Numbered from the stretch's first letter, positions 7,179 to 13,764 are shown. The stretch: 22,990 nt of DNA from an uncultured Succinivibrio sp. (GCA_900767695.1 CAAGAC010000122.1:1-22990), one strand, 5' to 3'. Made by a program: numbers and translations. Notes: generated by a model from the sequence alone, not told the origin.

Positions 7179-7192
7179 GTGATCTAGATCAA
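7179..7192 (-). promoter_or_regulatory. FNR-like box in right arm of the element
   Basis: The mirror copy GTGATCTAGATCAA reads TTGATCTAGATCAC on the minus strand. It is present because the arms are identical. Confidence 0.4.
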
Positions 7193-7210
7193 CCGGATTT
7201 GGTCGCCGTA

Positions 7211-7219
7211 GAAAGAAAA
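7211..7219 (+). repeat. Right 9-bp target-site duplication of the MITE-like element
   Basis: GAAAGAAAA immediately follows the right inverted repeat and equals 7057-7065. It is also the T-rich tail (on the minus strand) of the degQ terminator. Confidence 0.8.
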
Positions 7220-7246
7220 AGGCCCGGGGCGCTGCCCCGGGCCTTT
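7211..7246 (-). terminator. Rho-independent terminator of degQ
   Basis: AAAGGCCCGGGGC (7218-7230) pairs perfectly with GCCCCGGGCCTTT (7234-7246) around three bases. Read on the minus strand the stem runs into TTTTTCTTTC. Confidence 0.92.
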
Positions 7247-7270
7247 GCTCAATCTAAGCTGCTGTCCGCA

Positions 7271-8665
7271 TCACCTCAGGGTGATGAAGATCTCCGAGCT
7301 GCCCCTGACGATGCGCAGGGCGCTGATGCGGCCCTTGGCCTTGCTCAGCTGGGACTTGAGGTCCGAGAGGCTCTTGATGTCCGAGCGGTTGAGGCCGGTG
7401 ATGACGTCGCCTGACTTGAGGCCGATCCTCGAGGCCATCGAGCCCGGGGCGACCTGGGTGACCTTCACGCCGCCGTCGGCGTCGGTGAAGCTGGCGCCCT
7501 TGAGCGCCGGGGAGATGTCGGAGACCTCGCCCTCGCCGCCCGCGGCCGCGTCGAAGTTCTCCTCGGAGTCGAGCTTGACGGAGACCTCGGTGTTTCTGCC
7601 GTTCCTGAACACGCCCATGGTGATCACGCTGCCGGGCCTGTTGGTGGCGACGGCCGCGCGCAGCTGGGCGAAGGACTTGACCGGCTTGCCGTTGACGGAG
7701 GTGATGATGTCGCCGGCCTTGATGCCGGCCTTGTCGGCGGCGCTGCCCTTCATGACCTGGTTGACGAAGGCGCCGGAGCTCTGCGAGTAGCCGAAGGACT
7801 GGGCCAGATCGGCGTTGAGCTCGGTGCCGGTGACGCCGAGCATGCCGCGCTTGACGGTGCCATACTTCAGGATCTGATCGGTTACGGTCCTGACCATGTT
7901 GGAGGGGATGGCGAAGCCGATGCCGATGTTGCCGCCGTTGGGCCCGAGGATCGCGGTGTTGATGCCGATGAGCTCGCCGCGCAGGTTAACGAGCGCGCCG
8001 CCCGAGTTGCCGCTGTTGATGGCGGCGTCGGTCTGGATGAAGTTCTCGATGTTCTCGATATTAAGGCCGCTCCTGCCTAGGGCGGAGATGATGCCCGAGG
8101 TGACGGTCTGGCCAAGGCCGAACGGGTTGCCGATGGCGATGGCGAAGTCGCCGACCTGGAGGGCGTCGGAGTCCGCAATCGGCATCTGGGTGAGGTTCGA
8201 GAAGTCCTTGAGCTTCAGGAGAGCCAGATCGGTGTGCTGATCGGCGCCGACCTTGGTCGCGGTGAAGGTGCGGCCGTCGTAGGTCTCGACCTTGATCTCC
8301 TCGGCGCTGTCGATGACGTGGAAGTTGGTGACGACCAGGCCCTTCTGCGCGTCGATGATGACGCCGGAGCCCAGGGCGCGGAACTCGCGCTGCTGCTTCT
8401 GGCCCTGGAGGTTGCCAAGGTCAGGGAACATGAACTGGAACTCCTCGGGGATCTGCAGCTGCGGGGCCTCGACGGTCTTCTTGCCCTTGACCTGGATGTT
8501 GACCACGCTCGGCAGGATCTGCTTGACCATGGGTGCCAGCGACGGGATCTGCCCGTCTGCGGCGGCGCTCTCCAGGATCGGTGCCGATGCCTGGGCCTGC
8601 ACCGAGAAGGCCAGTGCGGCTGCAACCGCCGCGGCCGCCGCGGCGCACTTGAGATTCAGTGCCAT
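7271..8665 (-). CDS. degQ: DegQ/HtrA periplasmic serine protease-chaperone
   Basis: DegQ degrades or refolds damaged proteins in the periplasm. The 464-aa precursor has a signal peptide (MALNLKCAAAAAAVAAALAFSVQAQASA), a protease domain with His116 (TNFHVID), Asp146 (HTDLALL) and Ser221 (NSGNSGGALVN), and two PDZ domains (about 265-350 and 385-460, the second ending IVRGSSEIFITLR). The short loop between QIPEEFQFMFPD and ALGSGVII fits DegQ better than DegP. The ATG at 8665 is preferred over an upstream in-frame start because it begins the signal peptide and follows AGAGGA. It lies between zapG and degS as in E. coli, each with its own terminator here. Confidence 0.93.
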   Translation of the reverse strand: MALNLKCAAAAAAVAAALAFSVQAQASAPILESAAADGQIPSLAPMVKQILPSVVNIQVKGKKTVEAPQLQIPEEFQFMFPDLGNLQGQKQQREFRALGSGVIIDAQKGLVVTNFHVIDSAEEIKVETYDGRTFTATKVGADQHTDLALLKLKDFSNLTQMPIADSDALQVGDFAIAIGNPFGLGQTVTSGIISALGRSGLNIENIENFIQTDAAINSGNSGGALVNLRGELIGINTAILGPNGGNIGIGFAIPSNMVRTVTDQILKYGTVKRGMLGVTGTELNADLAQSFGYSQSSGAFVNQVMKGSAADKAGIKAGDIITSVNGKPVKSFAQLRAAVATNRPGSVITMGVFRNGRNTEVSVKLDSEENFDAAAGGEGEVSDISPALKGASFTDADGGVKVTQVAPGSMASRIGLKSGDVITGLNRSDIKSLSDLKSQLSKAKGRISALRIVRGSSEIFITLR

Positions 8666-8698
8666 ATTGCTTGTTTTCCTCTTTGTTGTAATGACTGC

Positions 8699-8718
8699 CC
8701 CGGGCATCCTTGCCCGGG
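8699..8718 (-). other. Hairpin in the degQ 5' leader
   Basis: CCCGGGCA (8699-8706) pairs with TGCCCGGG (8711-8718) around TCCT. It would lie at the 5' end of a transcript from the promoter just upstream. No T-tract follows, so it is more likely to stabilise the mRNA than to terminate it. Confidence 0.5.
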
Positions 8719-8727
8719 CGCTGATCC

Positions 8728-8754
8728 TATGACCGTTAAAACGTGATTTGGTTC
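8728..8754 (-). promoter_or_regulatory. Sigma-E-like promoter of degQ
   Basis: On the minus strand GAACCA (8754-8749), 16 bases, then TCATA (8732-8728) resembles the sigma-E pattern GAACTT-N16-TCTGA. It lies about 60 bases before the degQ start and just after the zapG terminator. Sigma-E control of periplasmic proteases is established for E. coli degP, and DegS encoded next door would activate sigma-E. Two bases of the -35 element deviate from consensus. Confidence 0.42.
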
Positions 8755-8755
8755 A

Positions 8756-8786
8756 CATTCAAAAAGGGGCCCCGCAAGGCCCCTTT
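8756..8786 (-). terminator. Rho-independent terminator of zapG
   Basis: AAAGGGGCC (8763-8771) pairs with GGCCCCTTT (8778-8786) around six bases. On the minus strand it is followed by TTTTTGAATG. Confidence 0.88.
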
Positions 8787-8802
8787 ATGGCGGGCAGACC
8801 AG

Positions 8803-9399
8803 CTAACCTTTTGTTTTGCCATTGCCATTATCGTCCGGCTCGACGCTTATTGTTTCCTTAGCGCTCTTAACTTCCGGAGTATTTTTCTCATCTTCGCAAG
8901 AGGAGGCGGGGGCGGCGGCGGGAGCGGGCGAGGCGTCCTGCGCGGCGCCGGCAGGCTGCCTCCCCTCGCGCTGATCCTCGAAGTCCCCGGCCTCGCGCAG
9001 TATGGCCTGCTCGCGCTCGCGCAGGGCGCTCACGCTCTCGCTCTCGGCGCTGAAGTCCTCGATGCCCGAGCCCGAGAGCATCTTCTTGAGGCTGTCCTCG
9101 ACCTCGATCTCGTCCTCGGGGATGAAGAGCCTGCCGTCCTGGGAGGAGAGCTTGCCCGCGGCCTCGTTCATGAAGGAGGCGTAGGCGCGGTAGCTCTTGT
9201 CGAGCTGCCCGAAGAGCGCGCCCGAGGTGCGGAAGAACTCGTCGAGGATCCTGCGCGCCGAGGCCAGCTCGCGCCTGGTGCGCGTCAGCTCGTCCTGGAC
9301 GCGTCGGCTGGGGAAGAGCTTGCCCTGGCCGAAGTAGCATGAGATGCCGCCGGCGAAGAAGCCGGCGAGGAAAACCAAAGCGATGATCATGTATTGCAT
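8803..9399 (-). CDS. zapG: ZapG (YhcB/DUF1043) inner-membrane protein
   Basis: ZapG/YhcB is a gammaproteobacterial inner-membrane protein linked to cell division and envelope growth. The 198-aa product starts with one membrane span (MQYMIIALVFLAGFFAGGISCYFG). A likely coiled-coil region follows with RRVQDELTRTRRELASARRILDEFFRTSGALFGQLDKSYRAYASFMNEAAGKL, which includes the family's LxxSYRxYxxxMxxxAxxL pattern. The C-terminal 70 residues are low-complexity Ala/Pro/Glu-rich, making it longer than the 132-aa E. coli protein. The ATG at 9399 is chosen because it opens the membrane span; upstream in-frame codons encode no recognisable sequence. Its position beside degQ matches E. coli. Confidence 0.88.
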   Translation of the reverse strand: MQYMIIALVFLAGFFAGGISCYFGQGKLFPSRRVQDELTRTRRELASARRILDEFFRTSGALFGQLDKSYRAYASFMNEAAGKLSSQDGRLFIPEDEIEVEDSLKKMLSGSGIEDFSAESESVSALREREQAILREAGDFEDQREGRQPAGAAQDASPAPAAAPASSCEDEKNTPEVKSAKETISVEPDDNGNGKTKG

Positions 9400-9451
9400 G
9401 TATGGGAGCCTGCCTGGGAGACTTGTAGCTTTTGTAGGGCTTGTGCCTAAG

Positions 9452-9479
9452 ACCCTATCACACATGGGATCTTAAGCAA
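9452..9479 (-). promoter_or_regulatory. Candidate zapG promoter
   Basis: On the minus strand TTGCTT (9479-9474), 16 bases, and TAGGGT (9457-9452) preceded by TGA form a weak sigma-70 promoter with an extended -10, about 50 bases before zapG. No terminator for the upstream MFS gene is evident in this 108-base gap, so read-through is possible. Confidence 0.3.
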
Positions 9480-9507
9480 AAGAAACGTTCTCAGACCTCG
9501 CCGCCGG

Positions 9508-10692
9508 TCAAACTTTGGATTCAGGCAGGCCCTCCCTGCGGCGCGAGGGCAGGAGCCAGGTCGAGGCGGCGCACAGGACCATGAGGGCGAACACCAGCGC
9601 CATCACCGCCTCAAGCCCGAAGGCGTCGCCGAAGGCTCCTATTGACGGGGCGGCTATGCCGCCGATGCTGAACGAGATCCCCAGCGTAACCCCCGAGGCG
9701 AAGCCCACGTTTTTCGAGAGGTAGGACTGCCCGAGCACGACAATGGGCGAGTAGGCCATGTGCATGGCGAAGGCAAGGGGCACGAGCACCGCGCACAGCG
9801 CGATGAAGCTTCCCGAGAAGGCCGCCACCGCCATGCAGGGGACGAGCAGGGCGCAGGAGAGGCGTAGCGTGCGCACGTAGCCGCGCCTGTCAGCAAGATA
9901 TCCTCCTGCGAGGTTGGCGGCGATGCCCATCAGGGAGAGCACCGAGACCGTGGCGCTGCCGGCGGCCTTCGAGGCGCCGAGAACTTGGATGCAGAACAGG
10001 GGCAGGAAGCCCGTGAGCGCGGTGAGCGCTGAGGAGCGGAAGACGATGACGAGGAAGAGCCTTGCAAAGGCGCTCCAGTCGTTGCGGTCCAAAGAAGCCT
10101 TCTTGCTCCTGCGCGCCCTGCGCTCCTTCATCTCAGAGCCCGCGCGCCTGATCCCCGGGCAGCAGGCGAGGACCGCCGCGGCGGTTGCAAGCCCGAGGAT
10201 CCCGTAGAAGAGGGTGCCCTTCATGCCAAAGGCGCTCACCAGCGCCACGGCAAGCAGCGGTCCCAGCCCGAATCCCGCGTTGCCGCCCATGCTGAAGAAG
10301 CTCAGGGCCTTGCCCTGATCGCGTCCTGCCAGCGCGTTCACGTTGCGCGCCGCCTCGGGGTGGAACACCGCGCTGCCAAAGCCCATCGCGGTGACGGCGG
10401 CGAATATGGCCCAGTAGCTTGAGAACACCCCGGTGAGCGCCATCGGGATTGCGGCAAGCAGGATCCCCGCTCCCATGAAGTACTGCCTGGAGCCGCGGTC
10501 TGCCATGAGCCCGAAGAGGGGCTGGATTATCGAGGAGAGGAAGGATGAGGCGAAGAGGAGCCCAGCCACGTCGGTGTAGCTCATGCCGTACTCGGACACG
10601 AAGAACGGTAGCATGGCAGGCAGCGATCCCGAGTTGATGTCGGTTGCGAAGTGGCCGCAGCTCAATGCGGCGATGTATCTCTTGTTCTCCAT
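9508..10692 (-). CDS. MFS transporter, Fsr (fosmidomycin resistance)-like
   Basis: A 394-aa major facilitator with about 12 hydrophobic spans and a basic central loop (GIRRAGSEMKERRARRSKKAS). Similarity to Fsr-type exporters is seen in GHFATDINSGSLPAMLPFF near the N-terminus, SSIIQPLFGLMADRGSRQYFM, GFGSAVFHPEAARNV and SMGGNAGFGLGPLLAVALV. Fsr-family proteins export drugs or metabolites by proton antiport; the substrate here is unknown. The ATG at 10692 follows GGAGGAG with 7-base spacing; the longer upstream reading is rejected. It occupies the place between zapG and rplM where E. coli has zapE. Confidence 0.86.
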   Translation of the reverse strand: MENKRYIAALSCGHFATDINSGSLPAMLPFFVSEYGMSYTDVAGLLFASSFLSSIIQPLFGLMADRGSRQYFMGAGILLAAIPMALTGVFSSYWAIFAAVTAMGFGSAVFHPEAARNVNALAGRDQGKALSFFSMGGNAGFGLGPLLAVALVSAFGMKGTLFYGILGLATAAAVLACCPGIRRAGSEMKERRARRSKKASLDRNDWSAFARLFLVIVFRSSALTALTGFLPLFCIQVLGASKAAGSATVSVLSLMGIAANLAGGYLADRRGYVRTLRLSCALLVPCMAVAAFSGSFIALCAVLVPLAFAMHMAYSPIVVLGQSYLSKNVGFASGVTLGISFSIGGIAAPSIGAFGDAFGLEAVMALVFALMVLCAASTWLLPSRRREGLPESKV

Positions 10693-10816
10693 CCGGGATC
10701 TCCTCCAAGACTCGTGGCGCGCAGTGGCGCCCGCCCACCCAGGACGGGCGCCTTGGCGCTGAAAGTCTAAAGGAGATGGAGGGAGAGGAAGGCTTGGGTG
10801 AAATTTTTTTCTGAGC
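10693..10816. other. Divergent intergenic region upstream of the MFS gene
   Basis: This 124-base stretch holds the MFS ribosome site (GGAGGAG, minus, about 10700-10706) and GC-rich repeats (CGCCCG...CGGGCG) that could fold in the leader. A polypurine segment GGAGATGGAGGGAGAGGAAGG at about 10772-10792 is followed by a seven-T run (10804-10810). No convincing minus-strand promoter is visible. Confidence 0.4.
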
Positions 10817-10845
10817 CGGCCAACCCATATCCACGCGTGTATAAT
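10817..10845 (+). promoter_or_regulatory. rplM-rpsI promoter
   Basis: TATAAT at 10840-10845 is a perfect -10 hexamer, preceded by GCGTG. The region 17 bases upstream (about 10817-10822) has no good -35. A transcript from here would have a leader of about 135 bases. Confidence 0.6.
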
Positions 10846-10931
10846 ATGCAAGCCCCTTTGTCCGGGGCGCGGCTTCCCACCCGCGTTTTCCGGAGCGCAT
10901 CCGCCGTGAGGCGCGTGCGTTTGGACTTCAC

Positions 10932-10975
10932 CAGGCGCAAGCCTGATTGTTTAGGGGCCGCAGGAACGCGGCCCC
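10932..10975 (+). promoter_or_regulatory. Structured rplM leader, possible L13 autoregulation site
   Basis: Two hairpins precede the rplM ribosome site. CAGGC-GCAA-GCCTG spans 10932-10945. GGGGCCGC (10954-10961) pairs with GCGGCCCC (10968-10975) around AGGAAC. AAAGGG follows, then the ATG at 10990. In E. coli, L13 represses its own rplM-rpsI mRNA through a leader structure. Whether these hairpins are the equivalent site is inference. Confidence 0.45.
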
Positions 10976-10989
10976 GTAAAGGGTAAGAA

Positions 10990-11418
10990 ATGAAAACTTA
11001 TGTAGCAAGGCCGTCCACCATCAAGCGTGAATGGTTCGTCGTCGATGCCGAAGGCCAGACTCTCGGCCGCATCGCCACTGAGATTGCCAGCCGCCTGCGC
11101 GGCAAGCACAAGCCGGAGTACACCCCCTTCATGGATACCGGTGACTACGTCATCGTGATCAATGCCGCGAAGGTCAAGGTTACCGGCAACAAGGCTCTGG
11201 ACAAGAAGTACTACCACCACACCGGCTATCCCGGGGGGATCAAGGAAGCTTCTTTCCAGGAGCTGATCCAGCGCAAGCCCGAGGTCGTCATCGAGCACGC
11301 CGTCCGCGGCATGCTCCCTAAGGGGCCCCTTGGCCGTGCTATGTTCCGCAAACTTCGCGTCTACGCTGGCGACAGCCACGATCATGCTGCCCAGCAGCCT
11401 CAGGATCTCAAGTTTTAA
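10990..11418 (+). CDS. rplM: 50S ribosomal protein L13
   Basis: L13 is an early-assembly protein of the large ribosomal subunit. The 142-aa length equals E. coli L13. Recognisable segments are MKTYVARPSTIKREWFVVDAEGQTLGRIATEIASRLRGKHKPEYTPFMDTGDYVIVINA and the HTGYPGGIKEASFQELIQRKPE, AVRGMLPKGPLGRAMFRKLRVYAG region. It begins a ribosomal operon with rpsI 13 bases downstream. Confidence 0.98.
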   Translation: MKTYVARPSTIKREWFVVDAEGQTLGRIATEIASRLRGKHKPEYTPFMDTGDYVIVINAAKVKVTGNKALDKKYYHHTGYPGGIKEASFQELIQRKPEVVIEHAVRGMLPKGPLGRAMFRKLRVYAGDSHDHAAQQPQDLKF

Positions 11419-11431
11419 GGAGCAATAGCAA

Positions 11432-11824
11432 ATGGCTGCAAATCAGTATTACGGCACCGGCCGCCGCAAAGAGTCTACTGCCCGCGTCTTCATCAAGCAG
11501 GGCACCGGCAAACTGGAAATCAATGGCAGGACCCTCGACGAGTACTTCGGCCGTCCTACCTCCCGCATGGTCGTGACCCAGCCCCTTGAGCTCCTCGAGC
11601 TGAAGGACAAGCTGGACATCTACGTGACCGTCAGCGGCGGCGGCATCACCGGCCAGGCCGGCGCCATCCGCCATGGGCTCGCCCGTGCGCTGATCCAGTA
11701 CGACGAGACCTTCCGCTCCGCCCTCCGCAAGGCCGGGTTCGTCACCCGCGACGCCCGTGCGGTCGAGCGCAAGAAGGTCGGTCTCCACAAGGCCCGCAAG
11801 CGTCCTCAGTACTCCAAGCGCTGA
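11432..11824 (+). CDS. rpsI: 30S ribosomal protein S9
   Basis: S9 belongs to the small-subunit head, and its C-terminal tail reaches the P-site tRNA. The 130-aa protein has the family's N-terminal YYGTGRRKESTARVFIKQGTGKLEINGR, central VSGGGITGQAGAIRHGLARALI and C-terminal VERKKVGLHKARKRPQYSKR, ending in the conserved KR. AAGGAG lies in the gap after rplM, with which it is cotranscribed. Confidence 0.98.
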   Translation: MAANQYYGTGRRKESTARVFIKQGTGKLEINGRTLDEYFGRPTSRMVVTQPLELLELKDKLDIYVTVSGGGITGQAGAIRHGLARALIQYDETFRSALRKAGFVTRDARAVERKKVGLHKARKRPQYSKR

Positions 11825-11845
11825 TACGCTCTCGCGTCCTTGTTC

Positions 11846-11879
11846 CAAGGCCGGGGCCGCAAGGCTCCGGCCTTGTTGC
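11846..11879 (+). terminator. Hairpin terminator after rpsI
   Basis: CAAGGCCGGGGCC (11846-11858) pairs with GGCTCCGGCCTTG (11863-11875) with one G-T pair, around GCAA. Only TTG follows, so termination may be incomplete. Confidence 0.65.
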
Positions 11880-11894
11880 GTCCTGGGGCCTGCC

Positions 11895-11922
11895 GCGGCA
11901 TCAGGCCGTGCTGGGGTATAAT
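11895..11922 (+). promoter_or_regulatory. Candidate sspB promoter
   Basis: TATAAT at 11917-11922 is a perfect -10. The -35 region (about 11895-11900, GCGGCA) is poor. It lies 67 bases before sspB and downstream of the rpsI terminator, suggesting sspB has its own transcript. Confidence 0.5.
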
Positions 11923-11988
11923 CGCCATAAATAACAGGAGCGCGCCGCTTGAGGGCATGGCGGAACGCCCTAGCGCAAGGAGAGAGAC

Positions 11989-12513
11989 ATGTCCAGGATC
12001 GTCAGCTTCAAACCCTACCTCTTCAACGCCTACTACGAGTGGTTCATCGGCTGCGGCTTCACGCCCTACCTCCAGGTCAACGCCGGAGCAGAGGGCGTCA
12101 AGGTGCCCGAGCAGTACGTGCGCGACAACCGGATCACTCTTTCCATCGATCCATCCGCGGTGGCCGATCTCCACACCGGCGCCAAGGCCATATTCTTCAA
12201 GGCGATGTTCAGCGGCAAGAGCGAGGACATCGTGGTCCCCTACGCGGCGATGACCGCCCTGATTGCCAAGGAGTACGACTTCGGCATTCCCCTGGGGCAG
12301 GCGCTCGAGGCCTTCGACATGTCCGAGGGCGTGGCTAAGCAGCTCTCCGAGGAACTTGACGACGAGGACGATCTGGATGAGGACGGCCCCGACTTCAGCG
12401 AGGAGGACGACTCCCAGGACGATGACGGCGCGACCGTGATCGACGACGAGGAGTCCGAGGGCGACAGCGCCGGCTTCGAGTTCGTAAAGGACGACGACGG
12501 CAAGGACGACTAG
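11989..12513 (+). CDS. sspB: SspB, ClpXP adaptor (stringent starvation protein B)
   Basis: SspB delivers ssrA-tagged proteins from stalled ribosomes, and RseA fragments, to the ClpXP protease. The 174-aa protein has the SspB substrate-binding domain: SFKPYLFNAYYEWFIGCGFTPYLQVNAG, VPEQYVRDNRITLSIDPSAVADL, IFFKAMFSGKSEDIVVPYAAMTALIAKEYDFG. A long acidic linker (about 118-160, mostly Asp/Glu/Ser) ends in FEFVK, which aligns with the ClpX-binding LRVVK tail of E. coli SspB. Unusually, seven more residues (DDDGKDD) follow that tail. AAGGAGAG precedes the ATG. In E. coli sspA lies between rpsI and sspB; here it is absent. Confidence 0.92.
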   Translation: MSRIVSFKPYLFNAYYEWFIGCGFTPYLQVNAGAEGVKVPEQYVRDNRITLSIDPSAVADLHTGAKAIFFKAMFSGKSEDIVVPYAAMTALIAKEYDFGIPLGQALEAFDMSEGVAKQLSEELDDEDDLDEDGPDFSEEDDSQDDDGATVIDDEESEGDSAGFEFVKDDDGKDD

Positions 12514-12524
12514 AAAAAGTCCCA

Positions 12525-12583
12525 GGGGGCCTTGAAGGCCCCCATGCATGAGCAGCGAAGCCTCCCCATCGGGGAGGCTTCGC
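12525..12583. terminator. Two hairpins between convergent sspB and kinase genes
   Basis: GGGGGCC (12525-12531) pairs with GGCCCCC (12537-12543). A second, perfect 13-bp stem pairs GCGAAGCCTCCCC (12555-12567) with GGGGAGGCTTCGC (12571-12583). Neither has a proper T-tract on either strand, but their location between converging stop codons suits bidirectional termination. Confidence 0.6.
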
Positions 12584-12606
12584 CGTCTCTTGAGAAGGCG
12601 GCCTTG

Positions 12607-13641
12607 TCAGCTTGCCTTGGCCTCGTAGGCCTCGCGCCTTAGGTACACGCCGTCGATGAAGTCCTGGGCGAGCTTCTCGGTGTCGCGGGTGACCTTGGCG
12701 GCGTTCTGCTGGTTGAAGGGGATCTCGTAGTGCGAGGCGCACCAGGCGGAGATCTCGATGCGGCGCAGGATGGAGAACACCGGCAGCAGCGACTTCTCGT
12801 ACTCGGTGAGCGGGGCTACCGACTCGTAGCCCTTGACCCAGGCCGCGAGCAGATCGGGCGCGCTCGGATCCTGCTCCATGAAGGTGAGCGAGGCGCCGCA
12901 GTCAAAAAGGTACCAGCCAAAGCCCATGTCGTCAAAGTCGATGACCTGGAGCCTGGATCCGTCGATGAGCAGGTTGGTCGCGCGCATGTCGGCGTGGATC
13001 ACGCCGAAGCGGTCGGGCGTGGTGCCGTAGCGCTCCAGGATGGGCTTGATGATCGCAAGCACCCTCGCTATCGCGTCGTGGCCCTGCTTGGTAAGGCCGA
13101 TGGAGTCCTGCCACCTGCCCCAGAAGGCGTTCTCACCGATGATCCCATCCCAGGCCCAGACGCGGCGGGTGAACCACGCAGGCCTCTTCCAGGCGCGGGA
13201 CTGGGCGTGCATCTTTGCAGTGAGGCCGCCTATCTTCTCAAACCAGTAGGCAAGCCCGTCCTGACCCACCTTGGGCTCGGCGCCGGGCAGGCGCTCGAAG
13301 GCGACTGCCATGCGCTTCTGCCCCGACGCGGTCTCCATGTCGGCGACATAGCTGCCATCCACGCACTGCACCGGATCGGCGGTGATGATGGTGCCCGAGT
13401 CGTGGAGTGCCTTGACCCAGGCAAGCTCGGAGCGGATCGCGTCCTTCGAGGAGTAGCCGGTGCGCTGCACCCTGATGATGATGTCGCGCCCGGCATCGGG
13501 GTCGCGCCCGAGGAAGGTGGCGTTCTCCGACAGGTTGAGGAGCCTGACCTCAGCCTTGGAGCCAAGCCCCCACACCGAGCAGCGTGACTTCACCATCTGC
13601 GTCAGCTCGGCGACCGTCTTCTCGTCATACTGTCCTGCCAT
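12607..13641 (-). CDS. APH/COG2334-type small-molecule kinase (amino-alcohol kinase candidate)
   Basis: The 344-aa protein belongs to the aminoglycoside phosphotransferase / choline kinase / hydroxylysine kinase fold. It shows a nucleotide-binding strand (RDIIIRVQRTGY, 52-63), SELAWVKALHDSG (71-83), and Brenner's catalytic motif H216-A-D218-MRAT-N223 followed by the metal-binding DFDD (235-238) and GFGWYLFDCG. These place it near COG2334, which includes homologues of human hydroxylysine kinase as well as SrkA-type protein kinases. It shares the operator word TGTTGCA with the transporter and PLP enzyme downstream, so I infer that it phosphorylates the imported hydroxylated amine. Activity on antibiotics or proteins cannot be excluded. 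GAGGGGAAG precedes the ATG at 13641. Confidence 0.8.
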   Translation of the reverse strand: MAGQYDEKTVAELTQMVKSRCSVWGLGSKAEVRLLNLSENATFLGRDPDAGRDIIIRVQRTGYSSKDAIRSELAWVKALHDSGTIITADPVQCVDGSYVADMETASGQKRMAVAFERLPGAEPKVGQDGLAYWFEKIGGLTAKMHAQSRAWKRPAWFTRRVWAWDGIIGENAFWGRWQDSIGLTKQGHDAIARVLAIIKPILERYGTTPDRFGVIHADMRATNLLIDGSRLQVIDFDDMGFGWYLFDCGASLTFMEQDPSAPDLLAAWVKGYESVAPLTEYEKSLLPVFSILRRIEISAWCASHYEIPFNQQNAAKVTRDTEKLAQDFIDGVYLRREAYEAKAS

Positions 13642-13680
13642 ATTCTTCCCCTCGTCTTGCTCCGGTGCGGCATTAAAAAA

Positions 13681-13687
13681 TGTTGCA
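13681..13687 (+). promoter_or_regulatory. TGTTGCA operator candidate, kinase promoter (downstream copy)
   Basis: TGTTGCA lies inside AATGTTGCACCTT (13679-13691). The same 13 bases recur at 14168-14180 before the transporter. This copy is about 27 bases into the kinase transcript predicted from the promoter at 13721-13749. Confidence 0.5.
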
Positions 13688-13720
13688 CCTTTTTCAAAAA
13701 TGACTGCCTATTTCCTCGAA

Positions 13721-13749
13721 ATTTAAGTTTTGTGTGGCAGTTCAGTCAA
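13721..13749 (-). promoter_or_regulatory. Kinase promoter
   Basis: On the minus strand TTGACT (13749-13744) and TTAAAT (13726-13721) are separated by exactly 17 bases. The -35 matches consensus at five of six positions and the -10 at four. It lies 80 bases before the kinase start and is bracketed by two TGTTGCA copies 77 bases apart. Confidence 0.6.
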
Positions 13750-13757
13750 ACAATATG

Positions 13758-13764
13758 TGTTGCA
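13758..13764 (+). promoter_or_regulatory. TGTTGCA operator candidate, kinase promoter (upstream copy)
   Basis: TGTTGCA within TATGTGTTGCAAGTA lies 8 bases upstream of the kinase -35. It has the same orientation as the copy at 13681, which would allow repressor looping over the promoter. Confidence 0.45.

Larger units (their letters stand above)
7066..7210. mobile_element. 145-bp MITE-like element with 35-bp perfect terminal inverted repeats
   Basis: The ends 7066-7100 and 7176-7210 are exact reverse complements over all 35 bases, beginning TACGGCGACC and ending GGTCGCCGTA. The 75-bp interior has a second hairpin: CCATCCCGGC (7125-7134) pairs with GCCGGGATGG (7145-7154). The element codes for nothing visible. 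It is flanked by identical GAAAGAAAA on both sides, the mark of insertion with a 9-bp staggered cut. It sits in the minus-strand tail of the degQ terminator, upstream of the degS promoter. A full transposase-bearing relative would be needed to mobilise it; none is in this window. The transposase family cannot be assigned from the ends. Confidence 0.85.

Noticed and set aside
7057..7219. CRISPR or simple attenuator reading of the 35-bp repeats
   Set aside because: There are only two copies, inverted rather than direct. The exact 9-bp flanking duplication fits insertion of a mobile element better than a native regulatory hairpin.
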